Positions 1-13,203 of a stretch of 64,000 bases of DNA are shown one piece after another. The notes under the pieces were generated by a model that was given only the letters and a program-made list of their open reading frames with translations, did not search any database and was not told the origin of the DNA. This DNA is from Peromyscus leucopus (lineage: Eukaryota > Chordata > Mammalia > Rodentia > Cricetidae): the NCBI RefSeq assembly GCF_004664715.2, contig NC_051083.1, positions 99,291,661-99,355,660 on the forward strand, written 5' to 3'. Each line of letters begins with the position of its first letter. Position 1 is the first letter of the stretch. The translations under genes were made by a program, and so were the position numbers.

Positions 1-56
1 GCAAAGTGGCAGAGTATGTTTAGGGCTATTTCAGAAATGGTTAAATATTCTGTCTT

Positions 57-240
57 GTTGTGGTTTTTTTTTTTTTTTTTTTTTTTTTTTGGTTTTTCGA
101 GACAGGGTTTCTCCGTGTAGCTTTGCGCCTTTCCTGGAACTCACTTGGTAGCCCAGGCTGGCCTCGAACTCACAGAGATCCGCCTGTCTCTGGCTCCCGA
201 GTGCTGGGATTAAAGGCGTGCGCCACCACCGCTCGGCAAC
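57..240 (-). mobile_element. B1 SINE, reverse orientation, with target duplication
   Basis: The plus strand starts with a long T run and continues with the reverse complement of B1 (GAGACAGGGTTTCTC, CCAGGCTGGCCTCGAACTC, GGGATTAAAGGCGTGC), ending at the CCGAGCGGTGG start. A 10-bp direct repeat, ATTCTGTCTT, lies at 47-56 and 241-250 and fits the target-site duplication. The intact CpGs and long tail suggest a fairly young copy. The sequence is of the cricetid B1 type. Confidence 0.95.
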
Positions 241-250
241 ATTCTGTCTT

Positions 251-950
251 AATCCCAAGCCAAAATTCATTTAACCACTTCTCATGAGACTCAATCAGCA
301 ACTCAAAAGAATAATTCTTAAAATCAAACTTTCTGACACAATACAATCCAAAACTATAATAATAATGTAATGCTTACATTGTTTTCAACCATTAAGCCAT
401 TGTATTTCCATAAGAGAAAAAAAACTTTATAGCAAAAATAACACAACTCATAACATACTAAGGCTAAAATCTTATCCTGGATGTTATAGGACAGGAGAGC
501 ATGCATAGTACAAAGTAAACATATAGTATGTTAAGACACAGGCTGAAATGAAATGAAAACACAATACAATAACGGTGATAATTACCGTAAGAACAGAAGA
601 TTCAATGTATACTTGATTTTGAATTATTACCCCTTAGCTGATACACACTAAAAATTTTTCACTGATGTTGACTTTTTTATCATGTCCATATACAGTTGCA
701 TGGCCCTATATAAGATTGTGATGAACATTTTAACAAGCTGGACAGTGGAGAAGTAGAGAGCAAAGTACATGGGCATATTTTCCTATACCATTGAGTCATT
801 GGTATTTTCTGTATTTCTTACTCTTCTTTTTAAAGACCACCTTCAAAAATACATAAAATATCCATAGCTCCATGGTATAGAAAAACAGGCCAATGTATTT
901 TACTATCTTCTAAATTTCCTTTAATTAATGAATAGATAATGAAACAGTGG
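251..950. other. AT-rich stretch without recognised feature
   Basis: I see no repeat family, splice-bounded open frame or RNA gene here. There are several short A or T runs only. Confidence 0.5.
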
Positions 951-954
951 TAAA

Positions 955-1345
955 AATAGACAATGAATATTATTCAGCTCTAAATAAAAATAAATCATGA
1001 ACATTACAGGTAAATGGATGGAGGTAGAGAAATATCATTTTGAGTAAAGTAACACAGACTAAGAAAGACAAACACTGCATGTGCCCCCTCACTTGTGGTT
1101 CCTAGCACCAACTATTCAGATGCAAGTCCACTTGGCATAACTACAGAAACTAGACACAATAATGAGTATGAGGGACACTTTAGAAAGCTGAATAATGATA
1201 TACAAAAGAGATGAAGAAGGAAATGCGGGAAAACGGCGGAAGAGTTTAACTGATAAGGACAGAGAAGTCAGTGCAGAAGGAGAGGGAGGAAGGCTGGATG
1301 ACTAACACTAAAGATATTTGAGAAAGTCATAGGTAGTCACATTAT
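955..1345 (+). mobile_element. Old L1 fragment (ORF2 3' end and start of 3'UTR)
   Basis: The text AATATTATTCAGC, GGTAAATGGATGGA, TGAGTAAAGTAACACAGAC and AAAGACAAACA matches the conserved final part of L1 ORF2 in diverged form. The reading frame is not open, so this is an old truncated copy. Both boundaries are approximate. Confidence 0.75.
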
Positions 1346-1554
1346 TTATATTTAATTAAAATTAGAATAATACATTTAAATAAATGAGGACACACATTTT
1401 CAAGGAAATTGTGCAACTTGGTAAAATAATGCTTCTCCCAAGAGCCATAGACCATTTGGTGGAAACCACAGTGCCAGGCATAAGAAACTGCTCCCCAGTA
1501 GTTGAAAGTGGGTCTCAGCATTCGTCAGTGTAGTCAGTGTTTTCTAAATGAGCA

Positions 1555-1667
<113 letters not shown>

Positions 1668-2029
1668 TGGATGATTGACTAGAATTACTTACAAGCTGTG
1701 ATCTCTGTAGTTCAACAATGGCTATCTCTTGAAGGAAAGGCCAAGAATCCAGTAGTTGTTCAGTACATGACACTGGATATACCAGCAAACCTATCTGGTG
1801 GTGGAGTCCCAGGGAATTCCTAGAGATCTTCTGGTATTCTACATTGGAATTTCAAAGTTGGTTCTAATACCAGAGAAAGAATGCCTCAACCACAGTATAA
1901 ACTTGCCAGTGAGAGTGAAGGCAAGCATGCAAAAATCCAAAGTTCCCTTCTCCATGTCCTTTTGTGTAGGTTGCCACCATAAGGTGTAGCCCAAACTTGG
2001 GGTAGGTTTTTTCACCTCAAATGATCCAA

Positions 2030-2120
2030 CCAAGAAAATTCTTCACAGGTATGCCTATGAAGCATGGGTTTTAGTTGATTCCAGATGTTGTCAAGTTGAC
2101 AGACAAGAATATCCATCAAA
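2030..2120 (+). mobile_element. Possible 3' end fragment of a URR1-type DNA transposon
   Basis: GATTCCAGATGTTGTCAAGTTGACA followed by ATCCATCA resembles the terminal part of the rodent non-autonomous hAT-Charlie family also seen at 52.2-52.5 kb. Only the end is recognisable. Confidence 0.4.
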
Positions 2121-2169
2121 ATCTTTTGCCAAGGTCACCACACACTTTGGACATAGGAATTGGAGGATC

Positions 2170-2865
2170 CAAGCTGGATCTGATCTGAAAACCTACTCCC
2201 TGAGGACTTACCCTTCATAGTACTGGACGGTGCTATGAAAGCTACCAAGGAAGGGGAAATAATCAATAGTCCTATCTGGCTGTGGTGCCCACAACCACTG
2301 AAACAAGATAACATTACTGCCCCATTCCTAAACCATTAAAACTCCCAACTGCATTCTAAATATTTTCTGATTCCCACAGATAAATACAGAACTAACCTTC
2401 ATCAAAGTAACTCGATTTTACAGCAGACAGAGACTGTTACAAAAGGCCACAGCTGGTCAAAATGCAGAAACAACTGATTATGGGTTACACAGAACCAACT
2501 GATACATAGACAACACAACCCCCACACTGAAAGGAACATTGTAGAAGAGAAGGCAGAAAGACTATAAGAGCCAGATTATCAGCAAAACTATTGTGAGAGT
2601 GTCTGCTAAAAACAACAGGGAACTTTTACCTATGATACTTCCATGATATGGCTGCTCAAGCATATCTGAACGATGGCAATTCTAATGGACATGCTAACAC
2701 AGAAAGGCAAAATCTCATGGGTCCAACAATTACACAAAGAATAGTCAATTAATGAATTCTGGGAGAGGGAAATTGAATATTCCAAGGGATAATTTCCCTA
2801 ATTGACTATCCTATATCAAGTGGTCAGCCCTTAAATATCACACACACACACACACACACACACAC

Positions 2866-2928
<63 letters not shown>

Positions 2929-3070
2929 GCAAATTTTGTTTATATACTAATTGTGTGATATATGTATGTAGCAATAATAATCAAAGAAAAAGAGGCCATA
3001 AATTTGTGAGGGAATGAGATGGAATGCGGGAGGAGTTGAAGGGGGTGAATTGTGTAGTTATATATATATT
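2170..3070 (+). mobile_element. Lx-type L1 3'UTR tail, plus orientation
   Basis: Recognisable blocks are GTGGTCAGCCC, then a microsatellite, then an AACAATTAATG-like run, AAAAAGAGGCCATAAATTTG and a purine-rich GGAGGAGTTGAAGGGGG end. This is the order typical of old muroid Lx L1 3'UTRs, and it is shared with the copies at 10.9-12.0 kb and 56.9-57.9 kb. The 5' limit is uncertain. Confidence 0.7.
2839..2925. repeat. Self-complementary microsatellite (CA)n-(TG)n-(TA)n
   Basis: (CA)n at 2839-2865 runs directly into (TG)n at 2866-2878 and then (TA)n to about 2925. The CA and TG arms are reverse complements of each other and can fold into a hairpin. The tract sits inside the Lx tail at its usual variable position. 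Confidence 0.95.
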
Positions 3071-3159
3071 TTTTTTTCATTCGCCACAGCAGAATGCCGA
3101 ATGCCGTTTTGAAAGTAAAAAAGAATGTAGCCCCTGGTAAGTTAAAAATGTTCCAGTCA

Positions 3160-3275
3160 CCTGGTGATGGTGGTAAGTGTCTTTAATATTAGGTCTCAAC
3201 AGGCAGAGGTAGAACAATCTCTGAGGTAGAGGCAAAAATACAGAGAAGAAATAAAAAAAGAGAACTCACCAGTGG
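3160..3275 (+). mobile_element. Degenerate B1-like SINE
   Basis: GGTGATGGTGGTAAGTGTCTTTAAT, CAGGCAGAGGTAGA and AATCTCTGAGGTAGAGGC align in order with B1 but are strongly diverged. Ends are approximate. Confidence 0.5.
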
Positions 3276-3299
3276 AATGTCATGTACCTAACAATATAT

Positions 3300-6200
3300 G
3301 AGCAGTACAAATTGGACTTGATGAGTATTAAAAAAAAGATGACACAATGAATTGGAAGAGAGTGAATATTATCAAAATATGTACAAAGTCATCAACAGCT
3401 TAATAAAAAAATACTTTCAAAAATCTTTTAAAAGAAGGATAAAGAAAAGAAGCAAAAGAATAAAGAGTTAGAAATATATATGGGCTTTAAAACATAAACT
3501 GTTTATTGCCTGATCCTCCAAACAAAAGGAGCAAGTCTCTGCTTCAGAGAATTGTCCTTCATTCTAAAATACACATCTTCAGTTTTCCACAGATGGGACA
3601 CTAGGAATATCAGCATAGCATTGAGTCAACCTCTGTTTAAAAACTCCAACGTCCTAGAGCAGCAAGGGTCCTCTAATATCACAATCCCACAGCACCATAG
3701 TATTAAGCCACGGGTAGTTTAATTCTTCGTATTTGCAGTCTATTTTGCAGCCAGGGTCATGCAGGGGTTGTTCTCAGAGAGTGTTCTCCCCAGTCTTTCT
3801 ATGGTGACTTACTGCCCAACTTCTAGATACTTGAGTTATTCTGATCTTTGTCTCTTAAGGTCAGCCACACGACTCTGTTTGCTTACTCTAGCTTATACAC
3901 GCAGTTGGATCAGTGAATAGTTAAGAAGTGATGGTTATTTTACCCAAGAAGTCATTAGAGTCTTAAAACAACACTATAAATTAGACATAACAATTTCCAC
4001 TTAAGAGATGTTGCAACTGAAGCTCACGAAGTTGAAATTACTTTCCATAATTCAGAGAAAATGACTCTCTTCATTAAAATACATGAGATAATACATGTGT
4101 GTAATATAATAGCACACATTGCCACTGATTTAGTTGAGGATATTAATGAAGGTGAAACTTTCTAAGATACTAGAAATCATTTCCATTATGAATGCAGTAA
4201 AAAACCAACCAAACAAAAACAAATAAGTCTCTTTCATTCTCAACAATGAAAAACATGGATTTTAAAATGTTATGTTGCATCAGTTTGTAAACATTCCAAA
4301 ATAGAGAAGAAATTTTCAAAGCCTCAAGCAGTTACTCACATTAACCTTTGTAGCACTTAATTACTGGAATAATTACTAGAGTTATTTGAGCTAGCTAAAT
4401 AAATGCTTTGTATCTTAATTAGTGTATGTAGCCACATTGAATACTTAATAAAGTAAAAGTTATACAATAGTTTATTTTCAAAAAATAATTCTAATTAGGT
4501 GATAGGTGAGCAACAAGACAAAACTACTTGGGAAAACATTACAATTCTATGAAGAATCATTTTGAAAAGGCAAGGTATTATGTTTAGTAAATGTGAATTG
4601 AAATGCTTTGCTATATTCTAGACAAAATACGTCAAATAAATTCTATCTGAAACTACTACAATTTTGCAAATTTCAAGATGCAACATTCAAGCTTGGGGAG
4701 CTAAGGTAGGAGGTTCATGAGCTTGAGCCCAGTCTGATTTACATGGTAACATACAGTGTAAAAACACGGCATTCACATTGGTATTTTAAATTCTCACCTC
4801 TTTTGTGTGTTGTACATGTAAATAAATTTAAGACAAACAGGGAAGTGAAAATCTAGTTGGAAAAGATACTATCATTCAACTTAATTCTGCCTTTACAAAT
4901 TTTTGTTTAGGGCCATATAATTAATATTATATACTAAAAAGTATTTCCTTTGATTTTTTTAACCAGATCAAAAATCTTCTTTGTTAACATTCAAATTTAA
5001 TATACATTAACTATAATATAATAAACATTATTTTAGGTACAATATATAAAATAAATATATAATATAACATGTAATATATAAGTAATAATATATGTGATTT
5101 CTGCTTTTTAGAAGACCCTGACAACTGAGAAAATAATATTTTTCAAAATATAACTCCTGAGTCTTCCAATCTGTTGTAATTTTTACCCTTGCTGATACAA
5201 AAAAGGCAAAAATGTTAAAATGAGATTTATATTATACACATAGTTCAGTCCCATGAAGAAGGAAGAGAAAGTTGGAAATACACTAACACCTGATTTTTGG
5301 TATGTGGCTAGCCTTAACCCTGTTAATGTAAATATATAATAAGATCAGAGAGGAACAGATTACTCTGAGATCTTTGAATTCTTTTGAATAATTTTTATGT
5401 TCTAAAGACATATTTCATGCAGTTCTATGAAGAGTTTATAATTAATGGAGAAATAAGACTGAGAAATCTAAAACCAAAGATCTATGTGCTTGTGCAAGCT
5501 CATTCTAATCAGAAAACCAGTAAACAAGTGATGAGGTCATTTGAGCAGGTGAGATATATTTCTGTAGAGTAATGTATCTACTCCAATTCTGCCAATGAAA
5601 ATCAAACTATATAACATATATTTAACATATACTTTCATAGTGAGTATTTTAAAGGTGTCAAAATTGTTGTCTCACAGAGTACAGCACCAAGCTGTTTAGA
5701 AAGTGGTTGCAAATTAGCTTGCCACATATTCCATATTCTATAAAAATTAATCATGAAACTAAAAAAGCAAAAACTGCTATAGCCTAGATGTTGATGGTAG
5801 GAAAGGTGGTCCAAATGTGATGACTAGTCTGAAAAGGAAATTTTACAAAAGGGACCAATCTTTATCTTATAGTATTTCTTTCCACTATGTGATTGTACAA
5901 CATGCCTGTAACTTTTACTTCTTACTACGCAGGAAGCAAACTATTCTCTCATTACACAGTGATAAATGTTCAACTAGAAACAAAGTGTGAAATCTGTTTA
6001 GTAATTTATTGGGGGAAAAACTGCTGTTTCAACCTCTGCACAGTCTCCGTGGGTGTACAGAAATGCCAGACCTTAATTACTCTACCTAGACCATGGGGGG
6101 GATTGTATTTGCATGAAGAAAGCTTTAAGGATAAAGTAATATATTCTCAGGTAAACAGCAGGTTTGTGTACACTTTCTCTGAAAGTATTGTCTTCCAGGT

Positions 6201-6350
6201 TCATACTCCATCCTACATATTGCCCCAGTGAGGTACGAAGTTTCCACATAATCCATAATGAAGACATGAAGGCTCCAGCCACTGTAAATAATAACTCCTT
6301 TATCCTTGACTCAGATATATCAGCTTATTAACATAGAAGTAATATAAAAT
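3300..6350. other. AT-rich stretch, mostly unassigned
   Basis: Apart from a short B1-like scrap near 4690-4760 (TTGGGGAGCTAAGGTAGGAGG), I recognise nothing. The open frame at 5893-6231 on the plus strand (112 codons) has no recognisable motif and no convincing splice acceptor, so I do not call it a gene. Confidence 0.5.
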
Positions 6351-6359
6351 TGTGGTCTC

Positions 6360-6495
6360 TGCTCAATACCCACTGCCATGAATAAGTGAACCTTTGTGAC
6401 AAATAATGAGCTCTCTATTTCCATTATTAATGTGGGTTCCAGCTGTGTGGCAACCTCCTTTGCCCTCTGTGCCATCTCATCAGCCTTTCTTACAA
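6360..6495 (-). mobile_element. Degenerate B2/B3 SINE, reverse orientation
   Basis: GTGGGTTCCAGCTGTG, CAACCTCCTTTGCCCTCTGTGCCATCTCATCAGCC is the reverse complement of the tRNA-like B3 head (GGCTGATGAGATGGC) and body. An apparent minus-strand frame of 100 codons crosses it and is not a gene. Confidence 0.55.
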
Positions 6496-6649
6496 TTATT
6501 TTTAAATTGCCACAGTTAGTAGTAAAAAATATTGTAGATTCTTCTGAATCTCTAATCCTATAATTTAATTTCCAAATATAATAAAGTGAGATTTTCTGTA
6601 ACATTTGATGCTTCAGACTCAAAATATATCTAATTTGTGTGATCTGGAA

Positions 6650-8400
6650 AAATAAGATTTAACCCTTTGAGAGTTTTTAGAATATTTTACTGTAGGTTTG
6701 TGACTGGATATTATGCATCTGAACATTTAGTATTTGTGTTCTCTTTGCTATGAGTCATCTTGTATTTATTATTTTTTGCCAGAAGAAGGAATATTATATT
6801 TACATTGTTAATTGAAGGGGATAATCTAGTGTCAATTCAAAAAAAGCACTTCAGTTACTTTTAAGATTCTTAGCTATTGTACTAAAGAAACCAGTGACAA
6901 TCTCTTAAATAATTAGAAGTAATATGATGTACATTAGATGATGCAATTGAAATGTAGCCTTGCAGGGAATTTGAAAGAAACTTTTCTACACTTAATTTAT
7001 CAATAGATTATAAAACAAAGAAGCAAATCTCCAGAAAGAGTTAGAGTATCTGTTATAATGGGCTGCTTGGAAAAGCATAACTTGTAGAAATACCATAGAT
7101 CATCCATGCTGAGAAGGGAGGTTGGAGCCTGCTGAGAGCAGATAGCAAGTTCCTTTGCCCAGGGGAGGACTGATTAAACAGTGTCTCCACTTAACCAACT
7201 TATATTTTGCTTCTCTCTTGTGGTAATGCAAGTAAACTGTGGGACTTTCACAGGAACAATACAGAGGAGGAATCTAATTGTCTCACTTTGGCAAAGTTCT
7301 AAATAAATACATTCTATTTTATCAAGTTTTGCTTCCTAATTTCTTTTGAATGAAACAAAAACTAGGGATGGATTATGTACCTAAATTTCTGATAACAATA
7401 TTGTTTGGGCTCATATTTAGTTTATTTATTTTCTGTTGTGTCTGCACTTGAAATCCGTAGCAATATTTTTAAGATGAATCTTTAGTTTTCAATTGCCTAG
7501 AGTTGTAAAATGTTACTAAATATTTCAAAACCCATTATACAAAGTTTACTGAAGAACTAGTAGTGTGATTTATAAGAAGTATAAAGTTCATCTTCTCCCC
7601 ATATGTGACCTGTACCTCCTGAAACCTTCAGAATTTCTAAAGTGACAAATATTAGCGAATATATGTTGGCTGAGCAGCCATAGTTGCCAGGATATGGAAA
7701 GTGTTGGAATTGTCAACTCTATCCCCACACACACCTTGGATAGAGACAAAAATTAATGTTTAATGATTTAAACAGTTGAGACTATGTAAGAAAGCCTCTG
7801 AAAAATACAAACAGAAAGGAAAGCAGAGCATATGAAGCCTGTGCCTCTCTTCCATCTGAATAGACCTTAGTTGTAACCTATTGAAATAAAATGATAATAG
7901 TAAATAAATTGCTTTATTGTATTCTGTGACGCAGTTAACAAAAATTCTTCAACTTGAGCTAAATGATCTTGAAAACCCTTAATTTATAGCAGCCTAGACT
8001 TATGATTGATATCAAAAGAGACAATATTGTGGAACTGGGACATTTAAAATAAGATATGACTCTAGTTCCAGGTTTAGAAAGTCAAATGAAGTGAATTATA
8101 GGACACCCACTTGGTATCTACCTTAGAACTGATGTGTAGAAAAAGACATATAACATCTGTTGTCAAAAGTTAAGTATTGATAGGGATCAATACTGACGGA
8201 AAACAGAGGGTTTGTTTGTTTCAATTGTGTATTATTTAATATTCTAGTACCAAAGTTTGTCATTTTTTTAAGAAATTAAACACTTAAAATAATGGAAACC
8301 TCAAAATACAAAAATGAGAAATGAGTGAGCCTAAAATTCAGGTACTCAGGATGATAAGGACACAAACATTGAAAGGTGAAAGCAAGCCTGGGCAACTCTT
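6650..8400. other. No recognised feature
   Basis: AT-rich, with no clear repeat family and no open frame with exon-like borders. Confidence 0.45.
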
Positions 8401-8414
8401 CACAAAATCTGGAA

Positions 8415-8622
8415 ATGAAAGATGAAGAGATACCTAAGCAGTTAAGAGCAGTAGCTGCTCTTGCAAAGGAGCCATATTGGTTCCCCACATTCACATGACT
8501 CTAATTCCAGGAGTTATTACACCTCATTATGGCCACTGTGAGCACTGCACACTGGTGGTGCACTTACATACTTGCAAGCAGAACACTCATTTACAAAAGA
8601 AAATAACTAAATAAAATTTAAA
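8415..8622 (+). mobile_element. B2 SINE
   Basis: GATGAAGAGATACCTAAGCAGTTAAGAGCA, TGCTCTTGCAAAGGAG, GGTTCCCCACATTCACATG and an AT-rich tail correspond to B2 head, body and tail in diverged form. Confidence 0.75.
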
Positions 8623-8635
8623 GGGAATGAAAGAG

Positions 8636-8720
8636 GGATATATCCCAGTGACAGTACACCTGCCTAGTTTGTGCAATGCCTTATTACCAATCTTCAGTAC
8701 TGAAAAGAAGAGTATCCAAT
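8636..8720 (+). mobile_element. ID-like SINE fragment
   Basis: GATATATCCCAGTGACAGTACACCTGCCTAGTTTGTGCAATGCC resembles the tRNA-Ala-derived ID core (GCTCAGTGGTAGAGCGCTTGCCTAGC). It is strongly diverged. Confidence 0.45.
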
Positions 8721-8813
8721 CAAAACTAACTTTAAAAATACTAGAAAATGGAGCAAAATGAGAAGCTTCATACCAAGGAAAGTTCTAAATATTTTTAAAA
8801 ACATATATCATAG

Positions 8814-8890
8814 GGTTGAGGGTGCAGTTCAGTAATAGAGCATCTGCCTAGTAGGCATAAGGCTCTGAATTAGATCTCACCTATGCAAAA
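8814..8890 (+). mobile_element. ID-like SINE
   Basis: GGTTGAGGGTGCAGTTCAGTAATAGAGCATCTGCCTAGTAGGCATAAGGC matches the ID/BC1 core in order, with an A-rich end. It lies about 100 bp from another ID-like piece in the same orientation. Confidence 0.65.
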
Positions 8891-9259
8891 CATGTGTATT
8901 TATTATATATATATCCCATTAGTTCTGTCTTCAGAATACCTAGAATATCAATTTTATGGTGCTCTGAATATAATATAATTTCATTTCTTTCTTTCTTATT
9001 TAACTAGGTTTAAGAGAATGAGCACCAATTTTATTGTTAGATATTATCATTCTTCGAGTATATTGAGACTAGACTCTTTTGTCAGATTTGACAACCAATA
9101 AAACAAGGACTAAAAGTATGGGACTCTAGTTAGTGTTTGAAAGAATCAGACCTGAGCTATAAATCAAGGCGTAGGATGATATGGACATCTTGAGCTACCA
9201 GAAGGGCCATTCATACATCAATAATTAAATCCAACCCTAAGGGCCTTAAATCACACAAG

Positions 9260-9530
9260 AATATTGTGTAAGAGGAGACTTTCTGATAAGAGCAAAGATG
9301 TATCATTCAACCCACTGTTAGAATCAAAACAAAATGGCCTGTCTGCTATAAGGATGACAAAATGCCTCAGGGAAAGCTTGTTATTCTTGAGAATGCACAA
9401 TAGTCTCTTTGGTCATTCTCCATTCTCACCCATTGACCATCCTCTACTTTACTCTGCAATAAACTCGTCCTATCGTCTACCTTGCGCTCCATACTTCATG
9501 TGTCTCTGAACTCATCTAATAGACTTTGTA
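9260..9530 (+). mobile_element. Possible LTR fragment
   Basis: The stretch has an LTR-like layout: a mixed U3-like part, then TTTACTCTGCAATAAACTCG with an AATAAA signal near 9461, then a pyrimidine-rich CTACCTTGCGCTCC part. I found no TG...CA ends with a target duplication, so the call is weak. Confidence 0.3.
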
Positions 9531-10315
9531 AGGACTAGAAATCTGGTAAGTCCAAGGTGAGGTCCTGATTATATTACTACAGGAAAACCCTAAATTCCTT
9601 TCATTTAAACCAATATATAATAGACAAAAAACTTGGTATTTTGATTTTACCATCAAATTTTACATGTTTTTCTGACTAAAATACCTTTTCCTAACATTCT
9701 CTCTATTCCTAAGTCTAAGTTACCCTGAGGGTCTTAACAGAGTCATTATTTTACAGAAACCTATCTTAGTACTCTCTACTGGCAATCAATTTTGATTAAT
9801 TCCTAATTCCTTTATGCTACTTTTTATCATATCATCAGGTATCGCTCTCTTCTAGGACTCAGCAAAACATAATCAGATATATTGCCATTTGATGGTTGTT
9901 TCCTCTACATCTTAACTGCAAACTTGCTTTATGAAGAGATTCTTTTCTTCTTTGACATAAATGAGCTTATTGAACAATGTTCATCTGGTATAATATGTAT
10001 TTTTAAATACAAATTAACTAGTTTAGCAAAATTTTTAATTTTGAAAATCAAATTAATATTCAAAAATAAAAATTCACAACCATTTCAAAGCACCATGGCT
10101 TAAAATAATACTATTAGATCAGAAGTTGAGGAATAATATTAGACTAGCAATTGTCAAGGATCAAGTTACACCCTAGATATATGCAGGATAGAAAAAGAGA
10201 CTTTGTTCTGAGACTGAGTCATAGAGGAAACATTGTCCTCTATGTTTTAAAAGGGAACATTTATGATGGTCAAGAATAAAATCATTTTAATTCTTTAGTC
10301 AACAAATACTTAAAT

Positions 10316-10341
10316 GTATATATATATATATATATATATAT
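10316..10341. repeat. (TA)n microsatellite
   Basis: About 13 uninterrupted TA units, followed by further imperfect TAT-rich sequence. Confidence 0.9.
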
Positions 10342-10859
10342 TTCTGTTTCATCTCTGTATTTATATCTATATATCAGGTACAGGACTAAGCAGTGGAGAC
10401 ATATTTTTAATGTGATTATCCAAAACAAGAACTCATTATAATGGAAACTTAGAAATAACATTTGCTAAAAAGCACTGATACCTCACTTGGTCCTACAAGA
10501 TAGCCCAAAACAGGATAAAAGCTTGGCACCCATGCATAGGCATTGATCTCTTTTTCTTAAAACTTTGGATCTTGATAAGGGAAATGGGAAAAAGGGGGAA
10601 AATACTCTAATGAAGGAAAGGGAGAGAGATAAATACAAAATAAGGGAGGTAAAATAACAGTAAAGATGTCTATAAAAGTCATAAGGAATCATACCTAAAA
10701 AATCATAAAATACACATAATTCTGTGTATAATATACATATATCATTTAAGTAAAAATTTCTTATCTGGGCTGACAATGCTCCTTTCAAGAGCCAAAGAAC
10801 ATCTAATAAAAGCCCCAACATGAGGCATGAAAAGCTCTCCTTTTAGTAGTTGATCAGAT

Positions 10860-11992
10860 TTGATCAAGAGACTCCCAAAACATACAAACTACTGCTATTG
10901 TCCCTGGTTACCCCCAAGATATGGCAGGTAAATCACTGTTGCTAAAGATACCATGTGCTTCAAACACAGGGCCCATAGGCCCCGAACTGTAATTAACTTG
11001 GATGCCTCCTCATCAAGGAATAGCTTTTATGATACTAGAAGGCAGCATGCAAGCTTCAAAAGGAGGGAAGCAACCAAAACACCACCCATATGATGTGTAA
11101 GAACCACAACAATGATCAATGTGGCATGGTACCTTTAAGGGTGCAGTAGTGACATGCATACCTTGGTGGTAACCAACAGTTCTCTAATTAGACTGAATAC
11201 CTGATCAACAAAAGGGCTATCATGCCTGACACTAAAAACCTAGCCACTACTCAGAGCTAGTTAGTAAAGCCAGAATCTTGGAAGAAAACCTACAAGCACA
11301 ATTTTATTAAAGCAGCCTAATTTCTAAGTACAATCTAAAGAGTTGTTCATATATTCTCAGGCAAGTGTACTCTTCACCTCTCATCATCATTGCAACAAAT
11401 GGAGACAGTTACAGAAAACTACAACCAATCAAAACATAGAGTTCTGGATCCCAGTCCTGATAGATATATTTATAAAACACCTCCATACCTGAGACTTAGG
11501 GAATGTTGCAGAAAAGAGGGTGGACTGATTGTGAAAGTCAGATGAACATGGAATTTGCAATGAGATCATGTCTCCTAGTAACGTCAGAAGCTACATCCAC
11601 AAAATCTTCCCAAAATGCCTGCCTAAACATGAGTGGAATATAGACAACAATAGACATACCAAAGTGGATAGTGGAAAGCCCATGAGGCCTCAACTCTACA
11701 CAAAGAGCTAAAGGCAGCTGAAGAAAGCTGGAAGGAGCAGAGGTGGTCTCACTTAGAGAAGAGTATACCAACTGGTTGTCCAATACCAGGTGGTCTACCC
11801 TGAAAGCATACATAACAGTAACATTATACAAACTGAACAGGGTATAATTAGGAAGATATATACATATATTTACATAACAACAATTAATGAAAAATTTGCC
11901 CATGAATTTGAAAGAGGGTTTGGATAGAGGAAGGGAAAGGGAGAACTGATATAATCATGCTGTAATCTCAATAATAAAAGAAGACATTAAAA
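10860..11992 (+). mobile_element. Lx-type L1 3'UTR tail, plus orientation
   Basis: The order AAAGCCCATGAGGCCTCAA, TACACAAAGAGCTA, ACCAACTGGTTGTCCAATACCAGGTGGTC, AACAACAATTAATGAAAAA, CCATGAATTTGAAAGAG and an AATAATAAAA end is the muroid Lx 3'UTR. It is about 1.1 kb long, the longest Lx tail in the window. A minus-strand frame of 121 codons at 11538-11903 lies inside it and is not a gene. Confidence 0.8.
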
Positions 11993-11999
11993 GATGAAG

Positions 12000-13195
12000 G
12001 CAAATTGCAACAAAAAAATCCTTTGAATCTATCATCTTAATTCTAAAACTGTTGATCTCTAATCTATTTCATTCTACTTCAAGCAGAAGAAACAAATATA
12101 ATCCTGAGACATTTGATGCTATCAGCTTTTACAATGTTCTCTTCTCCAGCCTTATCCTAACTCAGCAGTCACTTTAGATTCCAGATAGAGCCGAGCCTTA
12201 CAGAGAGATCACTCCATGGTGAGATCATTTTAAAGCAGGGACAATCACTGCATAGAAACCAATTTGTTGTCATTAGTAAAAAGGACTACTTTGAAACACT
12301 TTGCAGAATCTGAACTGAGTCATGATCAACAAGACCACATTTTGACCAAGACTGTGCATATATAGTCCTCAAATTCTGCCCCAGTTTTTCTTCTATTTAA
12401 ACCTAAAATTCATATCAATACCCCAAAGACAGACTTGGTTATCATTGAAACTCTTTACCGATACTCCCCAATGTGGCCACATTAGTATAAACTTCTTTTC
12501 TGCCCTTCACTACAGCTTACCCTGTATTGAGATGGGTGTCCAAGCCTAGTCATGCCTTTTCCTAATGAGTCCAATGACATCATCTATTTGAAAGGGATAT
12601 GTATCCAAAAGGAAAGAGGAAAGATAGTTTTTATGAAGGCTAAGTTACTACTACCATTCACCACTCAGTTTCTACAAATATTTGACCCAGTATCTGTTCT
12701 TCTCTGAAGAAAAAAGACAGAAAAGGAGATTTCTTCAAAGGAAGTGAACTGGAAACCTAGGATTTCTTGGGGATTGTCCCATAAGCTCCCAAGAAAATTC
12801 CCAAAATAAAAAAATTCTCTTCCTCATATATGTAAGCCTTTATGAAGATGGAAAATTTTTATTTTGGTGGCAATTCATAAGTGGAAAAAGACTCTGAAAG
12901 CTTTCTTGTCTCCCTTATCTCTAATTGCAAGAAGATGGGCATCGGAAATAAGTTTCATTTGGAGACAAGCAGGGATTTTAACACACTTCTTACTCATAAG
13001 TGACACACTGGTTGTTTTGGGAACGGATATTTATACAGTTTTGCTCTAGAACTATAGTTTCATGTAAATGTCTTTAAAGTGCTACAGCCTCTCAATCATT
13101 TGTTTGCAGTCAGCTCAAGACTCAAGAAACCACAGTTATTTTAAAGACATGATCCGTAAAATATATACATCTCTTTGTATTCTTTCCCCTTATCT
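12000..13195. other. Unassigned stretch
   Basis: The sequence is less A-rich than its flanks, but I cannot place it in a family and see no gene. An old LTR relic is possible around 12.1-12.6 kb, without proof. Confidence 0.4.
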
Positions 13196-13203
13196 CTCTA
13201 TCT

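Noticed and set aside
5893..6231. 112-codon plus-strand open frame
   Set aside because: No motif, no upstream acceptor or promoter signal, and several other frames of this length occur by chance in this AT-rich window.
8814..8890. Possible tRNA-Ala gene
   Set aside because: The A/B-box-like text belongs to an ID-type SINE and no cloverleaf can be completed. The same holds at 30352-30448 and 48536-48632.
10483..10821. 112-codon minus-strand open frame
   Set aside because: Low-complexity Leu/Phe/Ser-rich translation of A/G-rich sequence, with no splice or conservation clue.
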